From contig NC_133666.1 in assembly GCF_037893015.1 (NCBI RefSeq), positions 626,722,310 to 626,786,309 of the forward strand: a stretch of 64,000 nucleotides of DNA, written 5' to 3'. Shown piece by piece: positions 1-12,279 of this stretch. A program made the translations under genes and the position numbers. The stretch comes from Macrotis lagotis. Lineage: Eukaryota > Chordata > Mammalia > Peramelemorphia > Peramelidae. Under the pieces are notes generated by a model. That model ran no database searches. It was not told where the DNA came from and was given only the letters and a program-made list of their open reading frames with translations. Position 1 is the first letter of the stretch; every line of letters begins with the position of its first letter.

Positions 1-2565
1 ATAAGCCCTAGTTCTAGCATGATTTTTTTAGGATGTTTGTAATATCAGCCCTAACTCCCCAAATAAACTTTAGTTAAGATTATCAGCCAAACAGATGCAT
101 TTAGTACATCCATTGCAACACACAATAGATGTATTGAATTATAAAATAATATTAATATGTAATTAAATATAAATAATGTCTAAGTCTTATACCTTTAATT
201 CTATAGTTCTGATCAAAACTTGGCTTATTAGCATCTAATTGGGGTTTGTTAGTCTGAATGTTAGCCTTTGCCTTCCTCAAGGCTTATGTCTCTCCAATTA
301 TAAATCTGAAGACTGGCTCTGTATGTGTGACACAGCCTAGTCCCTCTCTAATTGCATCTGGAAGTTTGAATTTTCTGATTGTGTAAACAGGGTAAAGGCC
401 ATTCTGACAAGGTAGGAAAGTAGTATGGTTATCTCTATAAGAGACTGAATAAATTCTGAAACTTATGACACTTTGGAAAGGGAGAAATCCCAATGTTTTA
501 TATGTCTATATTATATCTAATAATAACATAAAATATCAAGTCAGAAGAGGAAACAGTAGTCTTGTTGCTAGTTGAATCTTTGTTAGGTCTGACAGAACAG
601 ACCTTATGGATGGATTAGAGAATCATAAAGTTATCAATGACAGACTTATGTATTAATGTATAACTAATTGGTTGGCCACCAAAATTTTATGATCCTTTGT
701 ACGTTTTCTATAAATATTGTTTCCCCATTAAGCTCTGAGTTGGTATCTATAAGGATACCATCCACCCATGGGTTTAGTAAGATCCTAGAGAATAAAACTT
801 CATGGATAAAGTAACTTTTTATTTCATCTTTAACTTAAGACAGTTATGTTAACATTAAATTATATTGTTGACATTAATACTAAAAATAAATGATAATATA
901 AATTATAATTCAATATTTGTAAACACCTGAGCAGATGCCTTTGGATGAGAGATAAACAGATGCACTTGAAAATTATTGCAGAATGACTGAAGAACATGCA
1001 TGTTTGATAATTTCTGGATGGAAAGAAAGCCCTACCTCTAATCATCATTAAGAGCTAGAAAGATAGGATTGAATGGTTTCAGGCATTTATGTTTTTGAAA
1101 CCAAAAAAGCTTGATGCACTCAAGCAGTTACAAGGAAGTGGTCAATTTAATGCTGTCATTTGTTTTGTAAGGTGACCAGAGGTCTGCCACCACTCACTAC
1201 ATTAAAGACATGAAGAACTTCCTTGCAGAAAGAAGAATAGATCATATAATGATTCCCACAAGAATGACTGCCTATCTCCAAACATCCCCTGAGAATAAGC
1301 TCTATTGTGACTTTTGGAGCAAAAATTACTCTAAGACCCAGTCTTATTTTCAGGGAAATACGCATACATTTACACAGCAAGTTGTATATAAGATAAGAGA
1401 CAACAGGAAAAAAACACCTAGAAAGAAGAGAGTATCAAGGAAGAGATAGAATGATTTTCAGTGACAAAGGCTTCAGAAGAATGAGAATTGAGAAAAGGTC
1501 ATTGGATTTGGCAACTAAGAAATTAGTAATTTTGCAGTCATTTTGATGAAGTGATAAGGTCAGAGGGGTTAAGAAATGAAAGGAGAAGAGGTGGTATTAT
1601 AGATTATTTTTCAAGGAGTTTAGCTACCAAAAGAAGAAGAGATATAGAATAACAGAGAGGATAGGGCTTTTCAGAGTGGGGGAGACATATGTATATTTGT
1701 AGACAGTTGGAAATGAGCCTGTAGACAGAGACTGAAAATAAGTGCTACAATAGGGATGACAGGAAGCAGGGGGGATTGAAATCTGCTGGAGGATATGGAA
1801 TAGAATGAGATCACTTGAACAAGTAGAGGAGTTAACTGATAATGAATAAGGTCACTTCATGTGAAGCACAAGTGAAGGAGATTCTAGCAGGAGGCATAGG
1901 AGTGACAGGAGATGAGGGAGAAGGGAGAAGAGGGAGTTCCTAATTCACAGATCATTCGAAGAATGGCCTCATGTTTTTTCTGTAAAATCAGGCAAGGTTT
2001 TTAACTGAGGAAATGGAGGGAGGGAGAGCCATGGGAGATTTGAGGAGGGATAAAAGGATATAGGAACTGGAATACTTCTTGTTTGTCCTTTATTTTCAGC
2101 ATGGTTTGACTTGTGAGTGAGTTGAATTTAAGTGAAGCAGAGTTGAACAGAGTTGACAGATTCATGGATCCAGTGGCAAGAAAGTGTCAGGACAGCTGGT
2201 AATGGCCTGGGCTTCAGTAGATAATCTTGGCATCCTGAATGACTGACCAAGTTCTATGGGCTCCAAGTGCCTGCATCAGCTGCCTTCATGGACTTTGGAA
2301 CAAATTATTCTTATTTAATCATTCCATTAGGGGAAGTCTTCACATGCTTGGGGCAGACACCCTGCTGCCTCAACAATGGGTTTGAGACATGTTGATAATC
2401 CTCAAAGTGGTTTAATGCATCTGCAGAGACAATTTTACTGGCATGGGACCACTGAGCAAACTACAGCTTCTTGGAGTAACAGGTAAGAGTTGAGTGAAGG
2501 TGGACACCAGTGGTGAATGTGCAGTACAGAAAAAGGCATGGAAGGAGCTCACAGTAGAATACTCT
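1..2565. other. Gene-free AT-rich stretch
   Basis: I see no gene here. Short open frames have no recognisable domain and no splice context. A purine-rich part around 1690-2160 vaguely resembles the long dispersed repeat described at 62790-63660, but the match is too weak to assign. Confidence 0.6.
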
Positions 2566-2569
2566 AGAT

Positions 2570-2996
2570 TCTCCACTTGCTGATCAAAGGACTTGAAGTT
2601 TTTCAAAAGAATTAAAACTATAAAAGTCCATATGAAAAGATGTGCCATCATCAATAACAACAAATGTATATTAATATGAGGTTTTAGCTCCTATTCATGG
2701 AATTGGCAAAAAAGAACCCTAGTTTTAGATGAGCTATAAGAAGGCAAGAATACTAATATGTAGTCAGTATATCTTTAAAATAGTTCAACTGTTCTGGAAG
2801 ACAATTTATTCTCCTTTCCTTGGATCAGTCCCATCATTCATCATCTTAGCTTCTCCAAACAAACTGATAAACAAAGGGGAGAAAATCATGCAACCAATTC
2901 TGACTGGGCCTACTACAAATTTACTTCACCTGGGCCCTCACTGCTGCAAGGCAATCAATTTACTATTGGTGGAACTGTGAACTGATCCTACCTTTT
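2570..2996 (+). repeat. L1 LINE ORF2 3' part, first segment of a split copy
   Basis: The sequence reads like degraded marsupial L1 ORF2 DNA, with the characteristic tggtggaactgtgaactgat stretch near 2968-2987. It breaks at about 2996 and resumes at 3374. The 11 bases tcctacctttt occur at both edges (2986-2996 and 3374-3384), as expected for a target-site duplication around inserted DNA. Confidence 0.65.
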
Positions 2997-3373
2997 TGTT
3001 TTTTGTTTTTTTTCTTTGCATTTCTAGTTTTATTCTGTAAATAAAAAAGGATGTATAGCAACATAATAAGTAAATCCTAAGTGACTTAAGACTTTGAAAT
3101 AGATACATGTACAAAAAATGGTTATCAAATATTTCAGAATTTATAAATACAAAACCAAGGACTATGAATTGGTTATCTATTTCATTGATTAATATTCTAG
3201 TCATCATGATCATAATAAAGCATCAGTTTTTAGTCTCCTTTGTTCTTTTTTTTAAAGAGTTTATTTATTTTGAGTTTTACAATTTTTCCCCCATTCTTGC
3301 TTCCCTCCTCCCACCCCCCACAGAAAGCATTCTGTTAGTGTTTACATTGGTTCCATGTTTATACATTTGATCC
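2997..3373 (-). repeat. Insertion inside the L1, including an L1 3'UTR end on the opposite strand
   Basis: The insert starts with a T-rich run, which is a poly(A) tail seen from the opposite strand. From about 3243 to 3370 it carries the L1 3'UTR module recognised elsewhere at 16164, 23299 and 51935 (tttatttattttgagtttta followed by a C-rich tract). I do not recognise 3010-3240. More than one event may be involved. Confidence 0.5.
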
Positions 3374-3647
3374 TCCTACCTTTTGGAAGAGCATTCTGGA
3401 ATTAGGCTGAAAGAGTTATTACATTACCTATAATCTTTGATCCAGCAATTACCCTACTAAGTCTGTTTCCAAAGATGATTAGGGGGAAAAAAGAAAAGAA
3501 CTTATATATTCTGAAATATTTATAGCAGTTCTCTTTGTGTTGACAAAGAACTGGAAATTGGAGGGATATCCATCAATTGGGAAATGACCAAACAAGTTGT
3601 GGTAAATGAATGTTATAGAATACTACTGTGCTATAAGAAATGATGAG
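3374..3647 (+). repeat. L1 LINE ORF2 C-terminal segment, middle part of the split outer copy
   Basis: It encodes the degraded C-terminus of L1 ORF2: a 'dpaIpLL'-like start near 3440, then the EYYCAIRNDE motif in frame near 3620. It is cut at 3647 by a second L1. The duplication aaatgatgag lies at 3638-3647 and again at 4272-4281. Confidence 0.75.
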
Positions 3648-4271
3648 CTTCTTTTTATGGTGGCAAAGAATTGGAAATTGAGGGGATACCCATCAATTGA
3701 GGAATGGCTGAACAAGTTTTGGCAAATGAATATTATGGAGTACTATTCTATAAGAAACCATGAATGGCTGGTTTCTAGAGAAGCATAGAATGAATTACAA
3801 GAACTGATGCTGAGTGAAGGGAGCAGAACCCAAAGAACATTGTACACATTAACAACAACAATATGAATTGATCAATCTTGATGGCTGCAGCTTCTCTCAG
3901 CAGTTCAATGACATAGAACAATCCTGAGAGACCTGTTATGGACAATGTTATCCACATTCAGAGGAAAAAAAACAAAACAAAGAAAACCCTACAAAATCAG
4001 AATGAACATATTCACTTTTTAAAGATTTCTCTTGTTTTTCTTTCCTATTGCATGGTTTCCTTTCTTTTCCTCTTAGTTCTAATTCCTCATACAAAAAATG
4101 ACTAATCTGTAAACATATTAAACACAAATGTACAATTTTCACCATTGAAGGGAGGGTAATGGGAAGGGAAGGTGTAACTTATAAATTTGCATATACATGT
4201 AGATGAATGTTGAAAAGCTTTCATAAGATGTAATTGGAAAAATAAAATAAAATATCAATTGTAAAAAAAAC
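3648..4271 (+). repeat. Inner L1 3' end inserted into the outer L1
   Basis: This is a 5'-truncated L1 starting just before the ggtggcaaagaattggaaat stretch. It runs through the ORF2 C-terminus (WLNKFWQMNIMEYYSIRNHE) and a 3'UTR to an A-rich tail at about 4235-4270. It is flanked by the 10-bp direct repeat aaatgatgag. Because it repeats the segment just before it, it could be mistaken for a tandem duplication, but the tail and resumed outer element favour insertion. Confidence 0.8.
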
Positions 4272-4730
4272 AAATGATGAGTTTGATAATCTTATGAAAA
4301 CAAGGAAAGACCTGCATGAAATAATAGAGTGAAATGAGCAGAACCAAGAGAACATTGGATGTAGTAACAGCAATATTGTTTTAACAACTTTGAGCATATA
4401 AGTCATTTTGAGTATTATAAATACTCAAATTAACTACAAAGGACCCATGAAGGAAGATAATATTTGTATCCTGAGAAGGAACTGATAAATAGAATTATGT
4501 ATAGGAGGATTTTATATATATGCAAATGTTTGTATGTGTATATTCCCTGCCCTAAAGATGATGTAGAAGGGGGTGGGGATGGGAGAAGGGAAGACAAAAC
4601 AAAAAAGGTTACATGATAACTTTATTACATATTTAAAAGGAATAGCAAGTATTACTGAAGCCCTTGCTATGGGATTGGATCTTTCCTCCTTTTGCTTCTT
4701 CCCCTTCCCCATACACTTGTATTTCTCACT
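4272..4730 (+). repeat. L1 LINE, last segment of the outer copy and 3'UTR
   Basis: It resumes the outer L1 exactly where the inner copy interrupted it, with sequence typical of the marsupial L1 end (gcagaaccaagagaacattg near 4339). A G-rich 3'UTR piece follows near 4563-4600. The 3' boundary is uncertain. Confidence 0.65.
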
Positions 4731-4749
4731 TGCATTTGATATGTAAGAT

Positions 4750-4905
4750 GGGCAAATTTTGTGCCCAACCTGTGGTGGAGCAGTCTGAGCTCCTATAGGT
4801 CTAACCAGTCATAGTCAGACACACTGTAACTTGACTCTTACAGAGTGATGTCATTGTGGTCCTCTTTGAGAACAAAGGACAGCAATCTAGTACACTTGCA
4901 TCCAC
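4750..4905 (+). repeat. RTE-derived SINE or RTE 3' tail
   Basis: It ends in gatgtcattgtggtcctctt followed by gagaacaaaggacag, the tail shared by RTE-mobilised SINEs in marsupials. The same tail recurs near 25500, 29210, 44810 and 49225. Confidence 0.6.
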
Positions 4906-5597
4906 AGAATGGAATCAAAGGGAGGAAAGTAAATACCTGGAACAGAAAAAAAAGACAAGAATTTTGTGAATTGTATTGAACATTGCTCCCTAAAAATAAT
5001 AGGATGGATTGATTACAGTGACCAGAGTCATAGTTTAACCTCATAGTATGGACTACATTTGACAGAACAATAGCCCTGGGTTCTGTGGTAATGGAGGACA
5101 GTGTTTCTGTCAGAGCTTTGAGCACTGATGGAAAAGGGAGATTGGATCAGGAGGCTGGGGCCTCTGTTACCTGGCAACCAGCTTGAATTCCCATTCAGCA
5201 ATACCAATTCCTTTGGCTTCTTATTCAGGGATGGTCGAGAAGATGCAGAAAAAACACTTGGCTTGATGACAGTAACCTGTGACCTTATTCCTAGATGATG
5301 TTAAATTTTAAAAGATTAATATGATTCTCAACATTTTAGGCACAAGTCTGTCAGAAACCATTTTAATTCATTTATCATTATCATTATTCTAAATTCAAGC
5401 ATTTCTAGCTTGGATTCCTTTATGCCCTTAGACATGTCTCTAACAAAAGACATTTTGAAATAATAGGAATATTGAACAAGGAAAATGTCACAATATGATA
5501 AAAATACAATTTAATCATTTTACTTTGTCTAATAGGACAAAAATTACTTAATGTTTCAGGAATGCTCCTGGAGAATTTATTAAATTCCAAAGAATTA
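4906..5597. other. Gene-free stretch
   Basis: No gene or clear repeat recognised. An open frame at 4838-5125 on the - strand has no recognisable domain and overlaps the repeat tail. Confidence 0.5.
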
Positions 5598-5800
5598 TAG
5601 GCAGCTAGGTGACTTAATGGGTAGTATGCAGGAAACCTTGAATTCAAATTTGCCTCAGGCACTTACTCACTGTGTGGCCCTGGGCAAGTCACTTAATCTC
5701 TTCTGCCTCAGTTTCCTCATCTACAAAATAAAAGTAATGATAGAATCTACTTCATAGAGAAATTATGAGGATCAAATAACCTAATAATCTGCCTTGCAAA
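5598..5800 (+). repeat. tRNA-derived CORE-SINE
   Basis: It begins ggcagctaggtgactta and continues through ggccctgggcaagtcactta to a MIR/CORE-like tail containing ctcagtttcctcatctacaa. Divergence from the younger SINE copies in the window suggests an older insertion. Confidence 0.75.
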
Positions 5801-6923
5801 CCTTAATGAACTCTTCCCTTAGATCAATACCCCCAGGTTTTTCAGGAAATCAAGAGGGTAATAGAGCCATAATCCATCCCCTTGAGGGGAAGGGGAAAAG
5901 TAATGATCTTAATTATTGTAGAAGTATGCTTTCTAAACACTTTTATTTGGGGAACAATCATGAAATAATATTCTCTCTGGCTTAAGAAGGTATTTCTCTT
6001 CACGTTTGTAGATAAATTATTAAAGGAAAGGAGTTTTCCTTTGGATAAGTAAACAGAGTAGAATAACTAGAAATTTATCACAGAGTACCTCTATTCTATA
6101 TAAGGATATTACCTTTCCCCATATCTGTTATAATGGCCTTGATATAGTCTTCTTCTGCCCTCTGAAAAGATCATATTAGGGTCCATCCCATGCAAAACAC
6201 CCCTCTTTCATTCAGTAATAGACACATCTCCCATTCTTTTTGGCTTCTGGTTATACATCTGTGGGGGGCGGGGAACATCATTGACAACTCCTGAAGGGCA
6301 GTATTACTAATACTACTCCAGAGTTATTTTGTTACATATCTTGATACTTTTTTTTGGATTCCTATAAATGTTACCTAAAATTATTTTGGAGCAGAGAAAT
6401 GTTTTGAACATTTCTATGAATCAGGAATGATTTAAAATTAGGTTAATCATAAATTTTTTTAAAAAAATTGTCCTGGCAGTCTGGCACCTAGACACTGTAC
6501 AATTTTAATTTTTTTTCCTTTGATGCTAGGCATGAGATACTCATGACTCTAAGTTTGATTACTACCACCCCTAATCTCTCTTCTGTGGCCTAAACTTTCT
6601 TTCTTGACTATTTACACACTCTGAGAGAAAGGGATTAGGTCTAAAAGAAAGAAGAGAATATACAAAAAAGGACTTTCAACTGGAGAAATGTTTATGTGTT
6701 AAAATTGTATCTTGTATTGGTCCCTCTGACCTCCTACTAGTCATATAGAAATGTATAAGTAACCAGTGTAAAAGGGTTCAGCATGAAGTAAGAGTACAAA
6801 AGGGGAACCTGGAAGACACATAGAAACTGTCCCCAAAATTAAAGGAGCATAATTTACAAATTGTATCATATATTAACCAAAATTCACATCCTGACAATAT
6901 ATATTGAATCAGGAGAAAGTATT
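5801..6923. other. Gene-free stretch
   Basis: I see nothing assignable. The region is AT-rich with short homopolymer runs. Confidence 0.5.
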
Positions 6924-6938
6924 AAGATTTCTAGTCCT

Positions 6939-7092
6939 GGGGCAGCTAGGTGGTGTAGTGGATAAAGCACCAGCCTTGAAGTCAGGAGTACCTGGGTTCA
7001 AATCCGGTCTCAGACACTTAATAATTACCTAGCTGTGTGGCCTTGGGCAAGCCACTTAACCCCGTTTGCCTTGCAAAAACCTAAAAAAAAAA
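6939..7092 (+). repeat. Young marsupial SINE with perfect target-site duplication
   Basis: It runs from the ggggcagctaggtggtgtag head to a cttgcaaaaacct end and A-tail. The 15-bp duplication aagatttctagtcct flanks it at 6924-6938 and 7093-7107, the mark of L1-driven insertion. Confidence 0.93.
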
Positions 7093-7107
7093 AAGATTTC
7101 TAGTCCT

Positions 7108-8800
7108 ATGAAATGTACATTTCAGACAAATCCAGATCTTCATAGCTCTGGACCAGAACATCAAAACTTGAATGATGAACTTTGAGATGATAACTTTAAA
7201 GTTTTACTGATTACTTAGAGATAATGTGGATATGATAACGAATTAACTCCAAAATGATACAGATAGGAGTTGGTCTGTTTCCCAGAAATCCCTATGAAAA
7301 TGAGACCTCAAACTTCTGCCCACCCCCTCTGCCCCCAAGCTTTCTTCTACCTTCATCAGGACCATGCTACTCAGTACTCCCAACTTTAATTCATAGTTAT
7401 ATGCATAATGTTCTCTGCCTCTCCTCCTTATCCCCTTCCTCATTCTGCTTGCCTCTGTTCTATTCCCTATTTCCAAAGCTTATCTCTGCTTTTCTGGACT
7501 TTTACCCCCATACCCTCTGTATTTAATTAAAATGTTATTGCCACCTTATTTCATGTTGCCAATTGTAGTCTTTCCTGGAAAATATCCAAAGAACTGGGTG
7601 TGCCTGCCCCTATTTCATAATTTCATAAATTAATTATCATTTCAGCTTCTTAATATTTTCAGTGGAACTAAAAAGGTTTGATATGCTTCCACATCCCCCC
7701 CCATTTTCTTTCTGAGCACAACTATTCCCAAGAGTAATTTATATTCATTAATTTCCAAGATCTCATTTTGTACCTACTAATCAGAAGCAAGATACATTAC
7801 TCTAATTGGTTCATTATAAATATAGAACTTTCTATGTTCTGCTTTAATATATGGGATGCAGCAAAACAATGAGATGACAAGAATTAGTCTGATGTTATAA
7901 CAATGTGCCAAGAGATATCATGGGTAGAGATGGCATTACTTTGAATTGGGGTACAGAAAGCAAAGTTGTTGGTATAAACAGAACCCAGTGTTTTTGTTTC
8001 CAGACCTTTCACTGACATTGTCAAATGGTTCAACATTAGAAATTGATATGATTTTTATCAGTGAAAATAATATGAAATGAGCAATACCAAATACTTTGCC
8101 ACTAGGACCTATGGACCTTTCTATCTGCACTTAAAACCTTTCATTTATATTATCTTCTCCATTAGAATATAAGCTCCTTAAGAACATGAACTGTATAACT
8201 TTTTTATATCCTCAGTTATGTGTTTAAGAAATGTTTTATTCATTTATTCATTAATCTCTTGAGAAGTAGCCATAAAGCTATATAGATTAGCCAGGCTGTC
8301 TGAAATCCATATGGTTCAATTTAAAAACAAGTAGAACTTAAAAGTAACATTATTCTGATAATTTAATCTTCTTAGCCATAGCTATTACAAAACAGATATT
8401 AGGAACACACACACACACAATACTGATTATTCTAATGAAATTATAATTTATCAGAAGTAGAATTCCTATCTCAATTCAATCTAGCATATCACGTACTACA
8501 ACCACATCCTAATCTCAGATTTTTGTACACATTGCAACTAGATGGTTGTAAAGATCAGAAATGCCATTGATTTATTTTCATGTCAAATATCTAGTGCTAC
8601 TCAGAGAACATTTATATATGGATTAGTTTTCTCAGGGATTTGATTTCCTACACATCAGGATAGACTACTCCCCCCACCCCCCATTTCCCCACATTCTTCC
8701 TAGGGTCCAGAGTCAGAATCTCAGACTCCCTTCAAGGGACAATAGGAATGAAAAGGTGCATTATGAGAGATTCCTGTAAAACTCACCCCTCTTCTAAGGA
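7108..8800. other. Gene-free stretch with a possible L2 relic
   Basis: No gene recognised. Around 8165-8260, aatataagctccttaagaac resembles the 3' end of L2. A short (AC)n run lies at about 8406-8421. Confidence 0.45.
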
Positions 8801-8809
8801 AGGGACTGG

Positions 8810-9384
8810 AAGTGTCTTCTTGTATCTCTTCTTTAGATCCAAGTTTGTTCTTCACAATTTTGCAGTGTTCACTTTTGATTGTTTTGTGGTTGTTTTTTTC
8901 CTTTGTGTACTTATCATTATATATGTCCTTTTCTTTTTTTTATCAGTTCTTGTAAAATTTTTTATGCTTCTTTGTATTCATTCTCTTTTTTCAATTTTTA
9001 TTACAATAAAGTACTATTTGTTTAGCCATTCCATGGTTTATGGGCATCTACTTTTTCAATTCTTTGCTATCACAAAAAGTGCTACTATAAATATTTTGTT
9101 ATATAAAAGAACTTTCTTTTTATCAGTGACTTCCTTAGGGTATTAAGACTAATAATAGGATTTCTGAATCAGATGGTATGGACACTTTAATAACTATTTA
9201 CAGAATTCCAAATTGCTCTCCAAAATGGTTATACCAATTTGTAACCTAAACAGCAATGTCATTTTATATTTTTTTTCCCAACAATTCCTCCAAAATTGAC
9301 TATTCCTATCTTTCATCATCTTTGCCTATTTGTTAGATGTGACATAAAATCTCAGGATCATTTTGGTTTACAGTTCTTTTATTA
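8810..9384 (-). repeat. L1 LINE 3' part, antisense, interrupted by a hAT element
   Basis: Read on the - strand, it carries the L1 end with the cue ccatggtttatgggcatcta at 9031-9050 on the + strand. It then runs into the ORF2 part with ccaaattgctctccaaaatg. It continues at 9589 beyond the hAT insertion. An open frame of 132 codons on the + strand here (8748-9146) is antisense to this element and rich in F and L. Confidence 0.7.
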
Positions 9385-9392
9385 TTAGTGAT

Positions 9393-9580
9393 TTGTTAAA
9401 GTGGTGCTCAAGACCTTTTAAAAAGAGTTACAAGGGGTTGAAACAATTTTTATAATTATATATTTTAATTTCTAATTTGGTAAATATAAGTATAAACCAC
9501 ATAAACAAAAGTTCTCTGAAGAGTATTCAGTAATTTTTAAGAGTGTAAAAGAGTTTTGAGGCCAAAAAGTTTGAGAACCA
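9393..9580. mobile_element. Non-autonomous hAT DNA transposon with 8-bp target duplication
   Basis: A 188-bp element sits between two perfect copies of ttagtgat (9385-9392 and 9581-9588), the 8-bp length expected of hAT transposons. Its right edge reads gtttgagaacca, the reverse complement of the tggttctcaaac terminus typical of mammalian hAT/MER elements. Its interior (ttttgaggccaaaaagtttg on this strand) also fits that group. It carries no transposase. The L1 it landed in resumes straight after it. Confidence 0.8.
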
Positions 9581-9588
9581 TTAGTGAT

Positions 9589-9700
9589 TTGGAGCATTTT
9601 TACATATGGTTGTTAATAGTTTGCAGTTCTTCTTTTGAGAATTGTTTGTTCATATTCTTTGATGACTTATCTCTTGGAGAATGGGTCAGAGTCACTTTGA
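9589..9700 (-). repeat. L1 LINE segment continuing past the hAT element
   Basis: It resumes the L1 antisense strand with ttggagcatttttacatatg, then tttgcagttcttcttttgag and gttcatattctttgatgac. Together with 8810-9384 it makes one older L1 split by one DNA transposon. Confidence 0.65.
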
Positions 9701-10299
9701 CCCTCTGACAGAAATGCTGTTGGGTAGCCAGTGGAAAAAGGATCATTCCATCCACATAGCAGGTCAGAGGATTCAGACTGTCCATGCATATTTAAGTACT
9801 CCAGTCTCCCAGAAGCACATTCTTAGCATCTTCTACAAATAAGGCCATCTTAGGTGATCCAGGCATTCACCAAACCCCCATTACATCAGTAGGCATGCTT
9901 ATTAAATACCTTCTTAATGAATACATTTCTGGTCTCTAAGAAGTGTCAGATAAAGATATTTATCAGTAGATCTCAAAACAATGTGGGTAACAATCAATCT
10001 CAAATTCTCAGTTAAAACTTTTCCAGTTCCTTCCAGAAAGGCAGTCATCAGGAATTAATGCACAATCTTTTGGTCCTAGAGATGGCAAACAAACTAGATT
10101 CTACCATAAGACATTTTGCTCTGGAAAAATGGATCCTCTTTAGACTAAGAGGAAGTTACTTGCAAAGGCACCAGGTCTTTTTGCTCCAGCCTCTATAACT
10201 GGAACATTTATTTAACTCTAATGTGCTAAATGCCTCATTTGTGTAGTGTTGAGTATCTCTGCCTGTGATGGGGAAGATCTGGCTTTGATTCTCCAATGA
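9701..10299. other. Gene-free stretch
   Basis: Nothing recognised. Confidence 0.5.
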
Positions 10300-10505
10300 A
10301 AAGGGCAGCTAGGTGTTACAGCGGATAGAGCACCAGGCTTGAAGTCAGGAAGAAATGCATTCAGATCCAGTCTCAGACACTTAGTAGATGTGGCACCCTG
10401 GGCAAGTTACTTACCTCTATTTGCCTTCGTCTTGAAAGAGAAATGACAAACCACCCCAGTATTTTTGCCAAGAGAGTCAGACATGACTGAACAACAGTAT
10501 CAGCA
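10300..10505 (+). repeat. tRNA-derived SINE, longer MAR1-like form
   Basis: It begins gggcagctaggtgttacagc and ends with gagtcagacatgactgaaca, the 3' module of the longer marsupial SINE. Copies of this form also occur at 35065, 39690, 45065, 54745, 56700 and 59690. Confidence 0.8.
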
Positions 10506-11635
10506 TGCTAAAACATTGTGCTAAATTCTGTGGTTACATTAAGCAAAGATAAAGACAGTCCCTACTCTCAAGGAGTTTATTTTTTAATGCACATAAAGGA
10601 CTGCTGGACCAGAAGGAAAAGAATGGAAAAGGTAGCATCCTGGGAGTCTGGTTCTGGGCTCAATTAAAAAAAAAGATTCATCTCTCAGAGCAAGGGAGCA
10701 CATGTTCATTTACAGGGGTCTGCATAAACTCTACAATATAGAGTGTGTGTTCACCTTACAGTCCTCAAAGCATATTTATGTGGCCCACATAGAGGAACCA
10801 GAAAATGAAGGAACAGGTGAGCACATATGTCAATGTTGCAACATCACAGATCTAGCTTAACCCTTAACTAACATGGCTTGACTTTTTCATGTAGCTAATA
10901 TTGTGTGGTCTTACAGACTATCAGTTTTTTTAACAAAAGATATGCATATGGAAATTAGGATCTTTATTTTAAAATATGTTATATGACTCAAAGTAATTGC
11001 AACAAACAACATTAATTTTTTTATATAGGGAAAAATTAAGATGAAGGCTTAGGCTTCAGTGTTTACACTAAAAATAGTGTATTCTTATTTTTGCTTAAAA
11101 AGTAAATGTTTTATTCTCATACTTTATTACATTTTATTATTATACTCATTGGTAATATGGGTTACATTGTAGTCATAAATAAATATTAAATTCTATATGT
11201 AGCCCTTGACAAGTTTTTCTTGGAAGATCTTGGCTTTCACTTCCTTAGTGACTGATAATAATATAATTACAAAGTCTCAGCAGTTTCCTTTTTTGACTGA
11301 ACTAAGGTCTGTAAGCTTCATTTTATCCTGAAAACATGTATATTGCAACGAGAATATAGTTATTATAGCCTTTAGCCATTTGAATAAAATCAATGTATCT
11401 GATAACCAAAAGAAAAGACCCATCATCATGTACATTTTGGATTTGGTTTCAGAACATCATATGCTTCTTACTATTGTTGAACTATTAAAGAAAAATTTCA
11501 ACCAATTTTTTTTGTACCACAACAATACCAATTGACTTCAATTCCTCCTTGTCCCCACCTTCTACTGCTACATTTTGCCCACTAAGGGAGATGCAAGGGA
11601 AAGAAGGCACTGCCAGTAGGCAAAAACAAGCTGCT
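10506..11635. other. Gene-free stretch with a short dispersed-repeat relic
   Basis: At 10525-10610 the phrase agacagtccctactctcaag matches the start of the long dispersed repeat described at 62790. Nothing else is recognised. Confidence 0.45.
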
Positions 11636-11639
11636 CTTA

Positions 11640-12129
11640 GCCCACGTAATTCATCAGTATTTCTATATATGAACAACAAAGCCCAAGAGCAAGAGATAGA
11701 AAGAGAAATTCTATTTAAAATAACTATAGATAACATTTAAAAACTTGGGAATCTACCTCCCAAGACAAACCCAGAAACTGTATGAACACAATTATAAAGC
11801 ACTTCTCACCCAAATAAAGTCAGATCTAAATAATTGGAAGACTGTCAAATGCTCATGGTTAGGTCGAGTTAATATAAGAAAATGACAATTCTGCTCAAGT
11901 TAAATTACTTATTCAGTGCCATACCAATCAAATTACCAAATAATTACTTTATCAAGCTAGAAAAAATAATAGCAAAATTCATCTGGAGCGACAAAAGGGC
12001 AAGTATAGCAAGGGAACTGATGGAAAAAAAATGGAAAGGAAAGTGGCCTAGCCCTACCAGATCTAAAATTTTACTATAAAGTGGCAGTCATCAAAACTAC
12101 CTGGTACTGGTTAAGAAATAGAGTAAAAG
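11640..12129 (+). repeat. L1 LINE ORF2, 5' segment of a 2.1-kb truncated copy
   Basis: It encodes degraded ORF2 downstream of the reverse transcriptase core: SVFLYMNNKAQEQEIE near 11660, then the AIPIKLPNNYFIKLEK and KFIWSDKRA motifs near 11920-12000. Frameshifts and stops show it is dead. A SINE splits it after 12129. Confidence 0.85.
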
Positions 12130-12279
12130 GGCAGCTAGGTGGCACAGTGGATAGAGCACTGGCCCTGGAGTCAGCAGTACCTGAGTTCAAATCCGGCCTC
12201 AGACACTTAATAATTACCCAGCTGTGTGGCCTTGGGCAAGCCACTTAACCCCATTGCCTTGCAAAAACCTTAAAAAATA
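12130..12279 (+). repeat. Marsupial SINE inside the L1
   Basis: A full SINE from gcagctaggtggcacagtgg to cttgcaaaaacc plus A-rich tail. Near-duplicate 17-bp flanks, aagaaatagagtaaaag at 12113-12129 and aagaaatagggtaatag at 12280-12296, differ at two positions. The SINE is therefore younger than the L1 but not very recent. Confidence 0.9.

Noticed and set aside
6939..6990. tRNA-like heads of SINEs as tRNA genes
   Set aside because: They belong to tRNA-derived SINEs with A-tails and target duplications, and they lack a proper acceptor stem.
8748..9146. 132-codon open frame on the + strand
   Set aside because: It lies antisense to an L1 3' end and is rich in F, L and V from T-rich DNA. No domain, no upstream signal.
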